DNA from: Poriferisodalis sp965231925
GTDB taxonomy: Bacteria > Actinomycetota > Acidimicrobiia > Acidimicrobiales > Poriferisodalaceae
Direction: 5' to 3'
Assembly (NCBI GenBank): GCA_965231925.1
Contig: OZ246894.1
Span: forward strand, 930,001 to 994,000
DNA length: 64,000 nt
Below, piece after piece: positions 42,518 to 51,373 of this stretch; positions within the stretch are counted from its first letter, which is position 1; each line of letters begins with the position of its first letter. A program made the translations under genes and the position numbers. Below the pieces are notes generated by a model. It had not been told where the DNA came from. It did no database searches and worked only from the letters and a program-made list of their open reading frames with translations.

Positions 42518-45128
42518 GCTCCCCGAGTCGAACGTTGACCCACATCTTCTCGATGTGCTGGGCGATGGTGAGCGCGCCTTGGGGCACTTCGTGTTCGGCG
42601 AAGAATGCCTCGACCTCGGTGGCGAGCTCGCGGGTATGCAGCCCCCGGATCCCGCCGACCATGCGGGAAATGGAGTTCTGGGGGAAACGATCGGTCAGCT
42701 CGTTCCATCGGTCCCGGATGAAGGCCCAGGCCAGCGGGCCCCAGTCGGGGTGCGTCATAGCGGCGCCGAGCAGGTACGGGGCATTCTGTGTGCGCACCTC
42801 GGATGCGAACAATTCGAGCGTCCGCTCGAACAGCTCGCGGTCTTCGAACAGCAGCAGCGACTGCAGGTAGCGCAGTTCGCTCTGCGGCGTGTCAGCCGAC
42901 CGGTACAGCTCCAGCATCTGTTCGTAGTCGGTCTCGTCGCCGGCAGCTGCGGTGACCTGCACGACCGCTGCGGCCAGATTCGGCTCGACAGCGACGCTGT
43001 TGCCCACGGCCTCCTCGAAGAGCTCGCGAGCGCGGGCCCGGACCAGCTCGTCACGTCCACGGCCCCCGGCCGCCTCGAAGAGCACGCCGCGCAGCTCCCG
43101 CTCCAGATCGGGCTCACCGGGCTGGGGCTCGAAGCCGACCACGCCCAGCGCCGTCGTCGCCAGGTCCCGGATGAGCACAGCAAGTGCCTCGCGCCCGGCC
43201 GGTTCGGCGATCGCGTGCAGCCCCTTGAGCCCCCAGATCATCCGCTGCCACACATGTAGGTCTGTTTCGGCGCCCAGGTCGGTCACCAGCGCGATGAATT
43301 CGGCGGCGCTGGCATCGCCAGCTACGACGGCGGCGTAGGTGTCGTCCACGAGCCCGTATCGCTCGATGGGTTCGAGGACCTCCAACGCCTGCCGTGCCAT
43401 CGCTGTGAGCAGCTCTGCGCTGTAGCGCACCCGGTAGTAGCCGTGCCCGCCCGCATTCACCACGGCCCACTCGACGGGGCCGCCGAGGTCGATGTACGCC
43501 GAAGCGTCGGACAAGAGCAGCCGTTCGGTGACGGTGCGACCGTCGGTGAGGCGGGCGCGCACCATCACGGGCACGCTCCAGATGCCGACCGTGCTTTCGG
43601 CCGCCGGTCCGGCAACGTTCGCGCTGCCGGACGCGTCGCTGCTGGGCGTGCTATCGGGCCCTGCGCTGCCGTACACGAAGCGGTGCTGCGACAGCGTGAG
43701 CCCAGCCTCATACGGCTCGACCGACACGATCGGGTAGCCGCGCGTGAAGATCCAGCCGTCCATGACCGACCGCACTGGCTCGCCGCTGGAGGTCTCGAGG
43801 GCATCCCACAGATCGGTCGTGGTGGTGTTGGCGTAGCTGTGGCGCTCCAGGTAGTGCTGCACGCCCGCCGCGAAGCGGTCGGGGCCGAGGTACTGCTCGA
43901 GCATCCGCACGACTGCCGCGCCCTTCTCGTAGGTCAGCACGTCGTACATGCCTTCGGCATCGGCCGGGGAGACCACCTCGTACTCGACGGGCCGGGTGGT
44001 GCTCAGCGCGTCCACGTCGAACGCCGCCCCCCGCTCGATCGAGAACTCGTCCCAGCGCTTCCATTCCGGCCGGAAGGCATCGGTGGTCGCCACCTGCATG
44101 AAGGTCGCGAAGGCCTCCTTCAGCCAGATGCCGTTCCACCAGTCCATCGTGACGAGGTTGCCGAACCACATGTGGGCGAGTTCGTGTGCCACGACATCGA
44201 CGATGCGCAGAAGCTCTGCGGTAGTGGCCTTGTCGGGATCGGCCAGCAGCAGTGTTTCCCGGAAGGTGATGGCCCCCATATTCTCCATCGCTCCGAACGC
44301 AAAGTCCGGCACGGCGATGAGGTCGACCTTCGTGCCTGGGTAATCAATGCCGTAGTAGTCGACCAGCCAGGCGAGCGCGAAGGCCCCGGCTTCCAGACCG
44401 AAATCCGTCAGGTCCGACTTGCCGCGCACGTGCACGATCCGAAGCGGCACGCCGCCGACATCGACTGGCTCGGTGGCTTCGAGATCGCCGACGATGAACG
44501 CCATCAGGTAGGTCGACATCTCCATGGTGTCGGCGAAGGTGTCGCAGCGGCGACCGTCGGCCAAGATCTCCGACGACATCACTTCGCCGCAGCTGACCGC
44601 CATGAGATCGGCGGGCACGATCATCGTGACGCCGAACACGGCCTTGAAGTCGGGCTCGTCGAAGCACGGGAACGCTCGCCGGGCGTTGGTGGACTCGAAC
44701 TGGGTTGTGGCGATCGTGCGCGCCTCGCCGTCCTCGTCGACGAATGTGGAGCGGTAGAAGCCGCGGAGCTGATCGTTCAGCTCACCGGCGAACGTGCAGC
44801 TGATCTGGAGTTCACCGGGCTCGAGCCGGCGGCCGTCGGCGGGACGCAGCGCCATCCGCTCCGTCTCGGTGTCGAAGGACACTTCGGCGGTGATTGCGGA
44901 CCCGTTCTGGCGCAGCGTCGCCCTGCTGCACTCCAGGTCGGCAGCATTGAGCATGATGCTGTCGACGGGTGCCTGCACCGTTGCCGAGATCACAACCTCG
45001 CCGACGAAGCGGGCCTCGTCGATGTCGGGCTCGATGACGATGTCATAGCGACTCGGCAGTACATCTCGTGGCAGCCGGTAGGGGTTGGCATCGGGCGAGC
45101 CATCAGTCAGAAACGTCACGGCGCGCAC
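42471..45128 (-). CDS. pepN: aminopeptidase N (M1 family)
   Basis: An 885-residue zinc aminopeptidase. The substrate-binding FGAMENMGAITFRE, the zinc site HELAHMWFGN with the downstream Glu in WNGIWLKEAFATFMQ, and the helical ERAP1-like C-terminal domain are all present. Cleaves N-terminal residues from peptides in the cytosol. The start is GTG 45128 (RAVTFLTDGSPDANPYRL), matching actinobacterial PepN. The opposite PfkB gene starts 68 bases away, divergent. Confidence 0.93.
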   Translation of the reverse strand: MRAVTFLTDGSPDANPYRLPRDVLPSRYDIVIEPDIDEARFVGEVVISATVQAPVDSIMLNAADLECSRATLRQNGSAITAEVSFDTETERMALRPADGRRLEPGELQISCTFAGELNDQLRGFYRSTFVDEDGEARTIATTQFESTNARRAFPCFDEPDFKAVFGVTMIVPADLMAVSCGEVMSSEILADGRRCDTFADTMEMSTYLMAFIVGDLEATEPVDVGGVPLRIVHVRGKSDLTDFGLEAGAFALAWLVDYYGIDYPGTKVDLIAVPDFAFGAMENMGAITFRETLLLADPDKATTAELLRIVDVVAHELAHMWFGNLVTMDWWNGIWLKEAFATFMQVATTDAFRPEWKRWDEFSIERGAAFDVDALSTTRPVEYEVVSPADAEGMYDVLTYEKGAAVVRMLEQYLGPDRFAAGVQHYLERHSYANTTTTDLWDALETSSGEPVRSVMDGWIFTRGYPIVSVEPYEAGLTLSQHRFVYGSAGPDSTPSSDASGSANVAGPAAESTVGIWSVPVMVRARLTDGRTVTERLLLSDASAYIDLGGPVEWAVVNAGGHGYYRVRYSAELLTAMARQALEVLEPIERYGLVDDTYAAVVAGDASAAEFIALVTDLGAETDLHVWQRMIWGLKGLHAIAEPAGREALAVLIRDLATTALGVVGFEPQPGEPDLERELRGVLFEAAGGRGRDELVRARARELFEEAVGNSVAVEPNLAAAVVQVTAAAGDETDYEQMLELYRSADTPQSELRYLQSLLLFEDRELFERTLELFASEVRTQNAPYLLGAAMTHPDWGPLAWAFIRDRWNELTDRFPQNSISRMVGGIRGLHTRELATEVEAFFAEHEVPQGALTIAQHIEKMWVNVRLGEHEGALIAQAAQSPAS

Positions 45129-45196
45129 ACTACCGACGCCCTCCGTTCCCGGGCAGATCGTGCGAGCGGTTCAGTCGAGGTGCTAAGCCCACGGAC

Positions 45197-46252
45197 GTGA
45201 AACGGCCCGAGCAGCTCGACGTCGGCAATGCACCCGATGCCGCTGTCGATGAGGACGCGCTGGATGTGGTCGGCATCGGCAATGCCATGGTGGATGTGCT
45301 GCTGCGCGCAGATGATGCAGTCGTCGATGGCCTGGGCATTGTCAAGGGGGCAATGACGCTGGTGGACACCCAGCGGGCGACCGAGCTCGCCGCGATGGTG
45401 GAGCTGCTCGGCGGTGCCGATGAGATGACCCCGGGCGGCTCGGTCGCCAACACCATGCTCGGCATCGCCGCGCTCGGCGGGCGCGCCGGATACATGGGTC
45501 GAGTCTGCGCGGACGGGCTCGGAGATCTGTTCGTCGCCGACATGGCTGCTCATGGTGTCTCCCAAGCCACCGCCAGAGCGCCGCGTGATGACCCGACCGG
45601 GCGCTGCACGGTGGTCATCACACCCGACAGCGAGCGAACGATGAACACGTACTTGGGTGCGTCGGCCGGGTTTGCTCCAGCCGATGTGGACTGGGACATG
45701 GTGGGCCGTGCCCGCACCGTGTTGCTGGAGGGCTATCTCTGGGATCCGACGGCCGCCCGAGCGGCACTGCGCGAGGTGGCAGAGCACTGCGCCGCACCCG
45801 GCAACGACTGCCAGGTCGCGCTCAGCCTCTCGGACTCATTCTGCGTAGAGCGCCACCGGCGCGAGTTCATCGACATGGTCGACCGTTGCACCGACATCCT
45901 GTTCGCGAATGCGTCCGAGCTGAAGGCGCTGTACGACACCGATGATCTCGACGAAGCACTCGCTGCCGTGCAGGGCCAAGTTGACATCGCATCGGTGACG
46001 CTCTCGGCAGCGGGCGCGGTGCTCGTCACTCCCGACGAGATCGTGAACGTTCCGGTCGAGCCCGTCGACGAAGTGATCGACCGCACCGGTGCGGGCGATC
46101 TGTATGCGGCCGGTGTGCTGTACGGCCTCGCGAACGGTTATGACCTGGAGCTGTGCGGCCGGCTGGGCTCGGTGGCAGCCGCCGAGGTCATCTCCCACGT
46201 GGGCACCCGGCCGCTCGTGCCGCTCGACGAGCTGGTGGCCGATCTGCGCTAG
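45197..46252 (+). CDS. PfkB-family sugar/nucleoside kinase (adenosine kinase-like)
   Basis: A 351-residue kinase. VVGIGNAMVDVLLRADD, PGGSVANTMLGIAALGGRAGYMG, ILFANASELKALY and the catalytic RTGAGDLYAAGVLYGL (anion hole and Asp) mark it as PfkB. The ADK-like layout and TMNTYLGASAGF fit the adenosine kinase subgroup, but the substrate is not certain. The start is GTG 45197. A frame extending upstream into pepN antisense is ignored. Confidence 0.85.
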   Translation: MKRPEQLDVGNAPDAAVDEDALDVVGIGNAMVDVLLRADDAVVDGLGIVKGAMTLVDTQRATELAAMVELLGGADEMTPGGSVANTMLGIAALGGRAGYMGRVCADGLGDLFVADMAAHGVSQATARAPRDDPTGRCTVVITPDSERTMNTYLGASAGFAPADVDWDMVGRARTVLLEGYLWDPTAARAALREVAEHCAAPGNDCQVALSLSDSFCVERHRREFIDMVDRCTDILFANASELKALYDTDDLDEALAAVQGQVDIASVTLSAAGAVLVTPDEIVNVPVEPVDEVIDRTGAGDLYAAGVLYGLANGYDLELCGRLGSVAAAEVISHVGTRPLVPLDELVADLR

Positions 46253-46290
46253 CGCCAGTCGGCCGGGCTTGGCAAGCGGCCGTCACGGCT

Positions 46291-46333
46291 TCTGTGCGCA
46301 ATATTGCCGTCCGAGGCGGCAAATCTGCACAGA
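46291..46333. terminator. two-tier hairpin between convergent PfkB and hydrolase genes
   Basis: Outer arms TCTGTGC (46291-46297) and GCACAGA (46327-46333) enclose inner arms TTGCCG (46304-46309) and CGGCAA (46317-46322). Position between two gene ends supports a bidirectional terminator. Confidence 0.5.
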
Positions 46334-46372
46334 GAACTGATCTCGTTGAGCGGCGCCGGTTGTGTCAGGCGG

Positions 46373-47356
46373 TCATCTTCGCTCGAACGACAGGATCGGC
46401 GAACCGAATTCGTTCGGCAAATCAGAGTTGAGCCACGCCATTGCGTCGCCATCTCCGGCGATGTAGGCCCGCCAGAACGCCAGCGTCGTCTGTTGGACGA
46501 TGTTCCGCTGGTGCTCGTTCTCGGCGAAATTCGGGAAGTTCCCGCCGATCCCTCCTAGCCCGTGGTCGGCGCCCTCCATGCAGGCTTCGTACTTGTCGCC
46601 GGGTGGTGCGAACAGGAACGGCTCGCGCTTCCAATTCGGATCGTCGGTAGTTGCTCCCATGTCCTCGCTGCCGGTGATGTTGAGCAACGGGCACGCCACC
46701 GTGTCCCACGAGCCGTCCCGCAGGCCCTGCTGGTTGCGGCCCTGGCCGCTGGCGATCACCACAGCACCCACCCGGTCGTCGCGGAACGACGTGGGCCCCT
46801 CGCCCGGCAGGTCGATCGTGACCCCGGCGAACAGCTGGCTGGTGTAAGCGCCGAAGGAGTGACCGCCGACGCCGACCCAGTCGCCGTCGACGGATCCGGC
46901 GAAGTCAGCAACGCCGTCAAGCAGCGTGGGTGCCTGGTCCAGCACCGTCCCCACATCGGCGACACGCGCCAGCCACCACGGAGGCTGGAGAAGGTTGCGA
47001 ATCATGAAGTCGAAAACTTCGGGCACCGTGATCCATTCGTTGTTGTGGATGTGGTGCGGTTCGAGCCCCAACTCGGGATGGTCTCGCGCGACGTGCTCGA
47101 TCGAGTCCACAAACGTCGGCTGGACGACGACGAATCCGTGGCTGGCCCACAATTCGGCCAAGCCGCCGCTGCCATGGCGCGAGCCGCCCAGCCCGTGGCA
47201 CCACACGAGCAGTTTGTGGGAGCCGCCCGCGGTCGGGTAGCGGCAGGTGAGCTCGATCTCGCGGTCACGGTGCTCGTCGGTCACCGTGAGGTGTTCGACC
47301 ATTCCGACCGTGCATGGACCGGTGCCCGCGTAGGCCCCCAGCGCGTCAGCGTTCAT
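46373..47356 (-). CDS. alpha/beta hydrolase (PAF acetylhydrolase-like)
   Basis: A 327-residue alpha/beta hydrolase. The oxyanion block LLVWCHGLGGSRHGSGG, the nucleophile elbow VGVGGHSFGAYTSQLF, ITGSEDMGATTD with an acid and MEGADHGLGGIGG with the catalytic His are all present. Related enzymes act on esters or acyl-lipids. ATG 47356 overlaps the stop of the upstream ABC ATPase gene (ATGA), so it is translated with the peptide transporter and may process what that system imports. Confidence 0.8.
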   Translation of the reverse strand: MNADALGAYAGTGPCTVGMVEHLTVTDEHRDREIELTCRYPTAGGSHKLLVWCHGLGGSRHGSGGLAELWASHGFVVVQPTFVDSIEHVARDHPELGLEPHHIHNNEWITVPEVFDFMIRNLLQPPWWLARVADVGTVLDQAPTLLDGVADFAGSVDGDWVGVGGHSFGAYTSQLFAGVTIDLPGEGPTSFRDDRVGAVVIASGQGRNQQGLRDGSWDTVACPLLNITGSEDMGATTDDPNWKREPFLFAPPGDKYEACMEGADHGLGGIGGNFPNFAENEHQRNIVQQTTLAFWRAYIAGDGDAMAWLNSDLPNEFGSPILSFERR

Positions 47357-48363
47357 CTGATGATCTCCTTGCTGTCGCCGGCATAGAGCACGCACGCCAC
47401 GCGCCGATCGTTGCCTAGGTCGAGCATCGGGGGCCGCTCCTCCAGGCACGCGTCGTGCGCGTGCGGGCAACGAGTGCGGTACGGGCAGCCCGAGGGGAGG
47501 TTGAGCGGGCTGGGAATCTCCCCGTAGCTCCTGCGGCCGCCGGATCGCCGTTCGCGCTGGCGCACCGGGTTCGCCACCGGCACCGCGGCCAGCAGCGCCT
47601 GGGTGTAGGGATGCGCCGGCTCGGCGTACAGCTCCTCAGCAGGGCCCTCCTCGACGATGCTGCCCAGGTACATCACTGCGATGCGGTCGCTGGCGTGGTG
47701 CACCACGGCCAGGTCGTGCGCGATCAGCAGGTAGGTCAGCCCGAGTTGTTCCTGGAGTTCTTCGAGAAGATTGATCACCTGGCTCTGGGTGGATACGTCG
47801 AGCGCGCTCACCGGCTCGTCCAGGATCAGCAGGCGCGGGCGCAGCGCCAGAGCTCTCGCGATGGCGATGCGCTGGCGCTGCCCGCCCGAGAACTCGTGCG
47901 GCTTGCGTTCGAGATGCTCACGGGAGAGTCCGACGAGTTCCAGCAGTTCCTCGCATGCCGCCAGTCGGGCCGCCTTGTCGAGGTTCTTGTGGATGTCGAG
48001 CGGCTCGCCCACGATGTCCGCGATGACCATCGAGGGGTTCAGCGACGAGGCCGGGTCCTGGAAGACGGCCTGAATGTCGCGCCGGATCTCGGGGGGATAC
48101 TTCCCTTCCAGCTCAGTCAGGTCGATGCCGTCGAATCGCACGGAGCCGGACTCGGCCTGCACCATGCCCAAGATGGTGTTGCCGGTGCTCGATTTCCCCG
48201 AACCGGATTCGCCGACGAGACCCAGTGTCTGGCCCTGCACTATGTCAAAGCTCACACCGTTGACCGCGTGGATGTCGACCGCGGCGAGGTGAAAGAGGCT
48301 GCGAGGACTCCGGTAGGTGACAAACAGGTCCCCGACGGCGAGCAGAGGTTCAGTGCTGCTCAT
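47353..48363 (-). CDS. oligopeptide ABC transporter ATP-binding protein (OppF/DppF type)
   Basis: A 336-residue ATPase with Walker A (GLVGESGSGKSSTGNTIL), the signature EFSGGQRQRIAIARAL, Walker B (RLLILDEPVSAL) and the C-terminal Opp extension with HPYTQALLAAVP and Cys residues (GCPYRTRCPHAHDAC) typical of OppD/F. ATG 48363 overlaps the stop of the preceding gene (ATGA). The long N-terminal frame upstream is ignored. Confidence 0.93.
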   Translation of the reverse strand: MSSTEPLLAVGDLFVTYRSPRSLFHLAAVDIHAVNGVSFDIVQGQTLGLVGESGSGKSSTGNTILGMVQAESGSVRFDGIDLTELEGKYPPEIRRDIQAVFQDPASSLNPSMVIADIVGEPLDIHKNLDKAARLAACEELLELVGLSREHLERKPHEFSGGQRQRIAIARALALRPRLLILDEPVSALDVSTQSQVINLLEELQEQLGLTYLLIAHDLAVVHHASDRIAVMYLGSIVEEGPAEELYAEPAHPYTQALLAAVPVANPVRQRERRSGGRRSYGEIPSPLNLPSGCPYRTRCPHAHDACLEERPPMLDLGNDRRVACVLYAGDSKEIIR

Positions 48364-50357
48364 TCGGCGCCGTCCAGAGTGAGCTCGGCCGCACGCACGC
48401 AGCGAGCTTGGTGTGCGTGCTGCACGTCGATCTCCACCGGCGCAGCAGTGCATTGCGTGGTGGAGTAGGGACAACGCGGCGCAAAGCGGCAGCCGGTCGG
48501 CCACTCGCCCGGCTGCGGCACCACGCCCGGTATCGCCCGCAGGGCCGTCCCGCGGTGAGCGGCTTGGGGTACCGCTCCCAGCAGGCCCTCGGTGTAGGGA
48601 TGGCGCGGGTTCGCGAACAGCTCGGTGACTTCGGCTTCCTCCACGATCTCGCCGGCGTACATCACCGCCGCCCGGTCGCAGATGTCCGCGACGACGGCGA
48701 GGTCATGGGTGATGAACAGCATCCCCATGCCGAGTTCGCGTTGCAGGTCACGCAACAGGGCCAGAACCTCCGCTTGGACCGTTACATCGAGCGCCGTCGT
48801 CGGCTCATCGGCGATCAGCAGCTTCGGTTCGCACGACAGTGCCCGCGCGATGGCGACACGCTGCGCCATGCCGCCGGAGAGCTCGTGGGGGAAAGCTCGG
48901 GCACGGGCCGCCGCATCCGGTATCCCCACCATCTCCAAGAGCTCGACAGCGCGCCTGCGTGAAGCCTTGCGAGTCATGCCCCGTTTGATGCGCAAGATCT
49001 CCGAGAGCTGGTCGCCGATCCGGAAGGCCGGATTCAGGCTTGTGGTGGGTTCTTGGAAGATTGCCGCCGCTTGTGTGCCCCGGATGTGCTGGAGGTCCCG
49101 GCGCGACATCGCAGCCACGTCCTGACCCCCGACCAGGATCGCCTCGGCGGTTGCTGCCCCGGGTTCGGGCACGAGGCCCAGCACCGCCATGGCAGTCACG
49201 CTCTTGCCGCAGCCCGACTCACCGACGAGGCCGAGCGTCTCACCCGGCCGTACATGGAGCGACACGTCGCTGACGACGGTCAAGGGAACCCCGCGGGGCG
49301 ACGGGAACTGCACGTCGAGCGACGAGATGACCAGCGCCGCATCCGACGGCACCCCAGTTCGCTCCCGCTGGCTTGCCGGCGCACCGTCCCCGCCCGTGCC
49401 GGCAGCGGAGGGGTCTCGTGCAGCGGGCCGCAGGGTGACGGTCTCGCCGACGCCGCGTCCGATCGAATCGCGTATGGCGTCACCGAGCAGATTCACGGCG
49501 AGCACAACCAGCGCGATGGCGATGCCCGGCGGCAGGGCCAGCCAGGGGTGCAGGTTGATGAACCGCGACGCGGTCGTCAGCATCGTTCCCCAGCTGGCGT
49601 CGGGCGGCTGCACTGCGAGACCCAAAAAGCTCAAACCGGCTTCGGCCAGCAAGACAGCGGCCGTCGTCAAGGTGAACTGCACGATGAGCGGCGCTGCAAT
49701 GTTGGGCAGTATCTGCTTGCGAACGATGCGACCCGTGCCGGCACCGACGACACGTGCGGCTCGCACGTAGAGCTCCTCGCGCTCCGCGATGACGAGGCCG
49801 CGGGCGAGTCGGAGGAAGGCCGTCGAGAACAGCAGGCCCAGGGCGATCATCGCTTTCGTGAGACCAGTGCCGAGCACCGTGATGATCACGATGACCACCA
49901 TGATTCCGGGCACCGAGATGACGGCTTCGACGACTCGCATCACGATGCGGTCCCACCAACCGCCCATGTAGCCGACGAACAACCCGATCGGCACGCCGAT
50001 GACCACGGCGACCGTCATCGCCTGGGCAACGGCGATCAGCACGATGCGAGCCCCGAAGATTAGGCGGCTCAGCACGTCTCGGCCGAGATCGTCGGTTCCT
50101 AGCCAGTGCTCCCAAGACGGACCCTGCATCGTGTCGAGCAGGCTCTGGTCGAGCGGGTCGTAGGGAGCGAGCCACGGCGCGAAGATCCCGGCTACCAAGA
50201 CGGCCAGCACAATGAGCGAAGCGGGAATCACGGCACGCTTTGCGAAGAAGCGCCGCGCGAACCGCTGTCGCGAGCCCAGCAGATCGCTCGCCGCGCCAGC
50301 CCCCGGGCGTGAGGCGGGCGGAGTCCCGGGACCCGAATCGGGCGAGACGAGCGTCAT
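48360..50357 (-). CDS. fused peptide ABC permease (DppC) and ATPase (DppD)
   Basis: A single 665-residue protein. Residues 1-310 are a DppC-type permease (RFFAKRAVIPASLIVLAVL, WLGTDDLGRDVLSRLI, the EAA-loop AARVVGAGTGRIVRKQILPN). After a linker (about 315-345), residues 346-665 are a DppD-type ATPase with Walker A (GLVGESGCGKSVTAMAVLGL), signature (HELSGGMAQRVAIARAL), Walker B (KLLIADEPTTALD) and the HPYTEGLLGAVP and Cys-containing tail. The two are normally separate genes. The start ATG 50357 overlaps the stop of the DppB gene. Confidence 0.92.
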   Translation of the reverse strand: MTLVSPDSGPGTPPASRPGAGAASDLLGSRQRFARRFFAKRAVIPASLIVLAVLVAGIFAPWLAPYDPLDQSLLDTMQGPSWEHWLGTDDLGRDVLSRLIFGARIVLIAVAQAMTVAVVIGVPIGLFVGYMGGWWDRIVMRVVEAVISVPGIMVVIVIITVLGTGLTKAMIALGLLFSTAFLRLARGLVIAEREELYVRAARVVGAGTGRIVRKQILPNIAAPLIVQFTLTTAAVLLAEAGLSFLGLAVQPPDASWGTMLTTASRFINLHPWLALPPGIAIALVVLAVNLLGDAIRDSIGRGVGETVTLRPAARDPSAAGTGGDGAPASQRERTGVPSDAALVISSLDVQFPSPRGVPLTVVSDVSLHVRPGETLGLVGESGCGKSVTAMAVLGLVPEPGAATAEAILVGGQDVAAMSRRDLQHIRGTQAAAIFQEPTTSLNPAFRIGDQLSEILRIKRGMTRKASRRRAVELLEMVGIPDAAARARAFPHELSGGMAQRVAIARALSCEPKLLIADEPTTALDVTVQAEVLALLRDLQRELGMGMLFITHDLAVVADICDRAAVMYAGEIVEEAEVTELFANPRHPYTEGLLGAVPQAAHRGTALRAIPGVVPQPGEWPTGCRFAPRCPYSTTQCTAAPVEIDVQHAHQARCVRAAELTLDGAE

Positions 50358-51298
50358 GAGGGCCGGGCCTTCGGGTTTAGATAGCCGTACAGCAGGTCGG
50401 TCACGAGCTGTACGAGCACCACGACGATCACCGAGACGATGACGACGCCCTGGACCAGCGGCACGTCCTGTCGGCGCACGGCGGTGACGGCGAGCGAGCC
50501 GAGCCCGTTCACTGCGAAGACCTGTTCGACGATGATCGCGCCGCCCAGCAGCACAGTGACCTGGAATGCCAGCACGGTGACGACAGGCAACATGGCGTTC
50601 TTCAGCGCGTGCTTCAGCACGACACGCCGAGCACTGAGGCCCTGCGCGCGGGCCGCACGGACATAGTCCGTCTGCAAGACGCCGACCATGGCACTGCGTG
50701 TCTGGCGGGCGAGGATCGCGGCGGCACCCACCCCGAGGGCGATGGCCGGCAAGGTGATGCTGCGCAACCATGCGCCCGGCGACTCGGTGAGGGGGGTGTA
50801 CCCGGTTGCGGGGAACCACCGGATCTTCACGGCGAAAACAACGGCCAGGATCAGCGCGAGCCAGAAGTTCGGCAGCGCTTGGCCGACGGTGGCGCCCGCC
50901 GTGGCGGCACGGTCGGTCCAGCCGCCCGGTCGCAGCGCCGCAATGAGACCCGCGCCGATGCCGATGATGAGCGCCACCACGACAGCCGCCAGCGTCAACG
51001 ACAGCGTCACCGGCAGGCGCAGCAGCACCGCATCGGTCACTTCGACGCTGTTGAAGAACGACGTCCCCAAGTCGCCTTGGATCGCATTGGTCAACCAGTC
51101 CCAATACCGCTGGGGCCACGGCTGGTCGAGGCCGAGCCGCTCATGCACCAGGTCGACCTGCTCCTGTGTGGCGTCGTCACCAACGATGAGCTCGGCGGGG
51201 TTTCCTGGGAGCAGGTCGGTGATCGAGAACGTCAGCAGCGAGACGATGAACAGCAGGGGGACGAGCGCGACCAGCCGCTGTGCCGCGAGCTTCAGCAT
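50354..51298 (-). CDS. peptide ABC transporter permease (DppB type)
   Basis: A 314-residue permease with six membrane segments and the DppB landmarks (QRLVALVPLLFIVSLLTFSI, RLGLDQPWPQRYWDWL, EAA-loop YVRAARAQGLSARRVVLKHA). Forms the channel with the DppC half of the next gene. Upstream of it, 75 bases separate it from the solute-binding protein. Confidence 0.92.
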   Translation of the reverse strand: MLKLAAQRLVALVPLLFIVSLLTFSITDLLPGNPAELIVGDDATQEQVDLVHERLGLDQPWPQRYWDWLTNAIQGDLGTSFFNSVEVTDAVLLRLPVTLSLTLAAVVVALIIGIGAGLIAALRPGGWTDRAATAGATVGQALPNFWLALILAVVFAVKIRWFPATGYTPLTESPGAWLRSITLPAIALGVGAAAILARQTRSAMVGVLQTDYVRAARAQGLSARRVVLKHALKNAMLPVVTVLAFQVTVLLGGAIIVEQVFAVNGLGSLAVTAVRRQDVPLVQGVVIVSVIVVVLVQLVTDLLYGYLNPKARPS

Positions 51299-51373
51299 GC
51301 GGCGCTGTCTGAGTTCATAGATGAGTGCCGAAGTCCGGCGTCGGGGACCGGCTGTGGCCCCGCCAGGCGACGG

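Noticed and set aside
43443..45200. 585-codon plus-strand frame opposite pepN
   Set aside because: No family features; pepN has all M1 motifs on the other strand.
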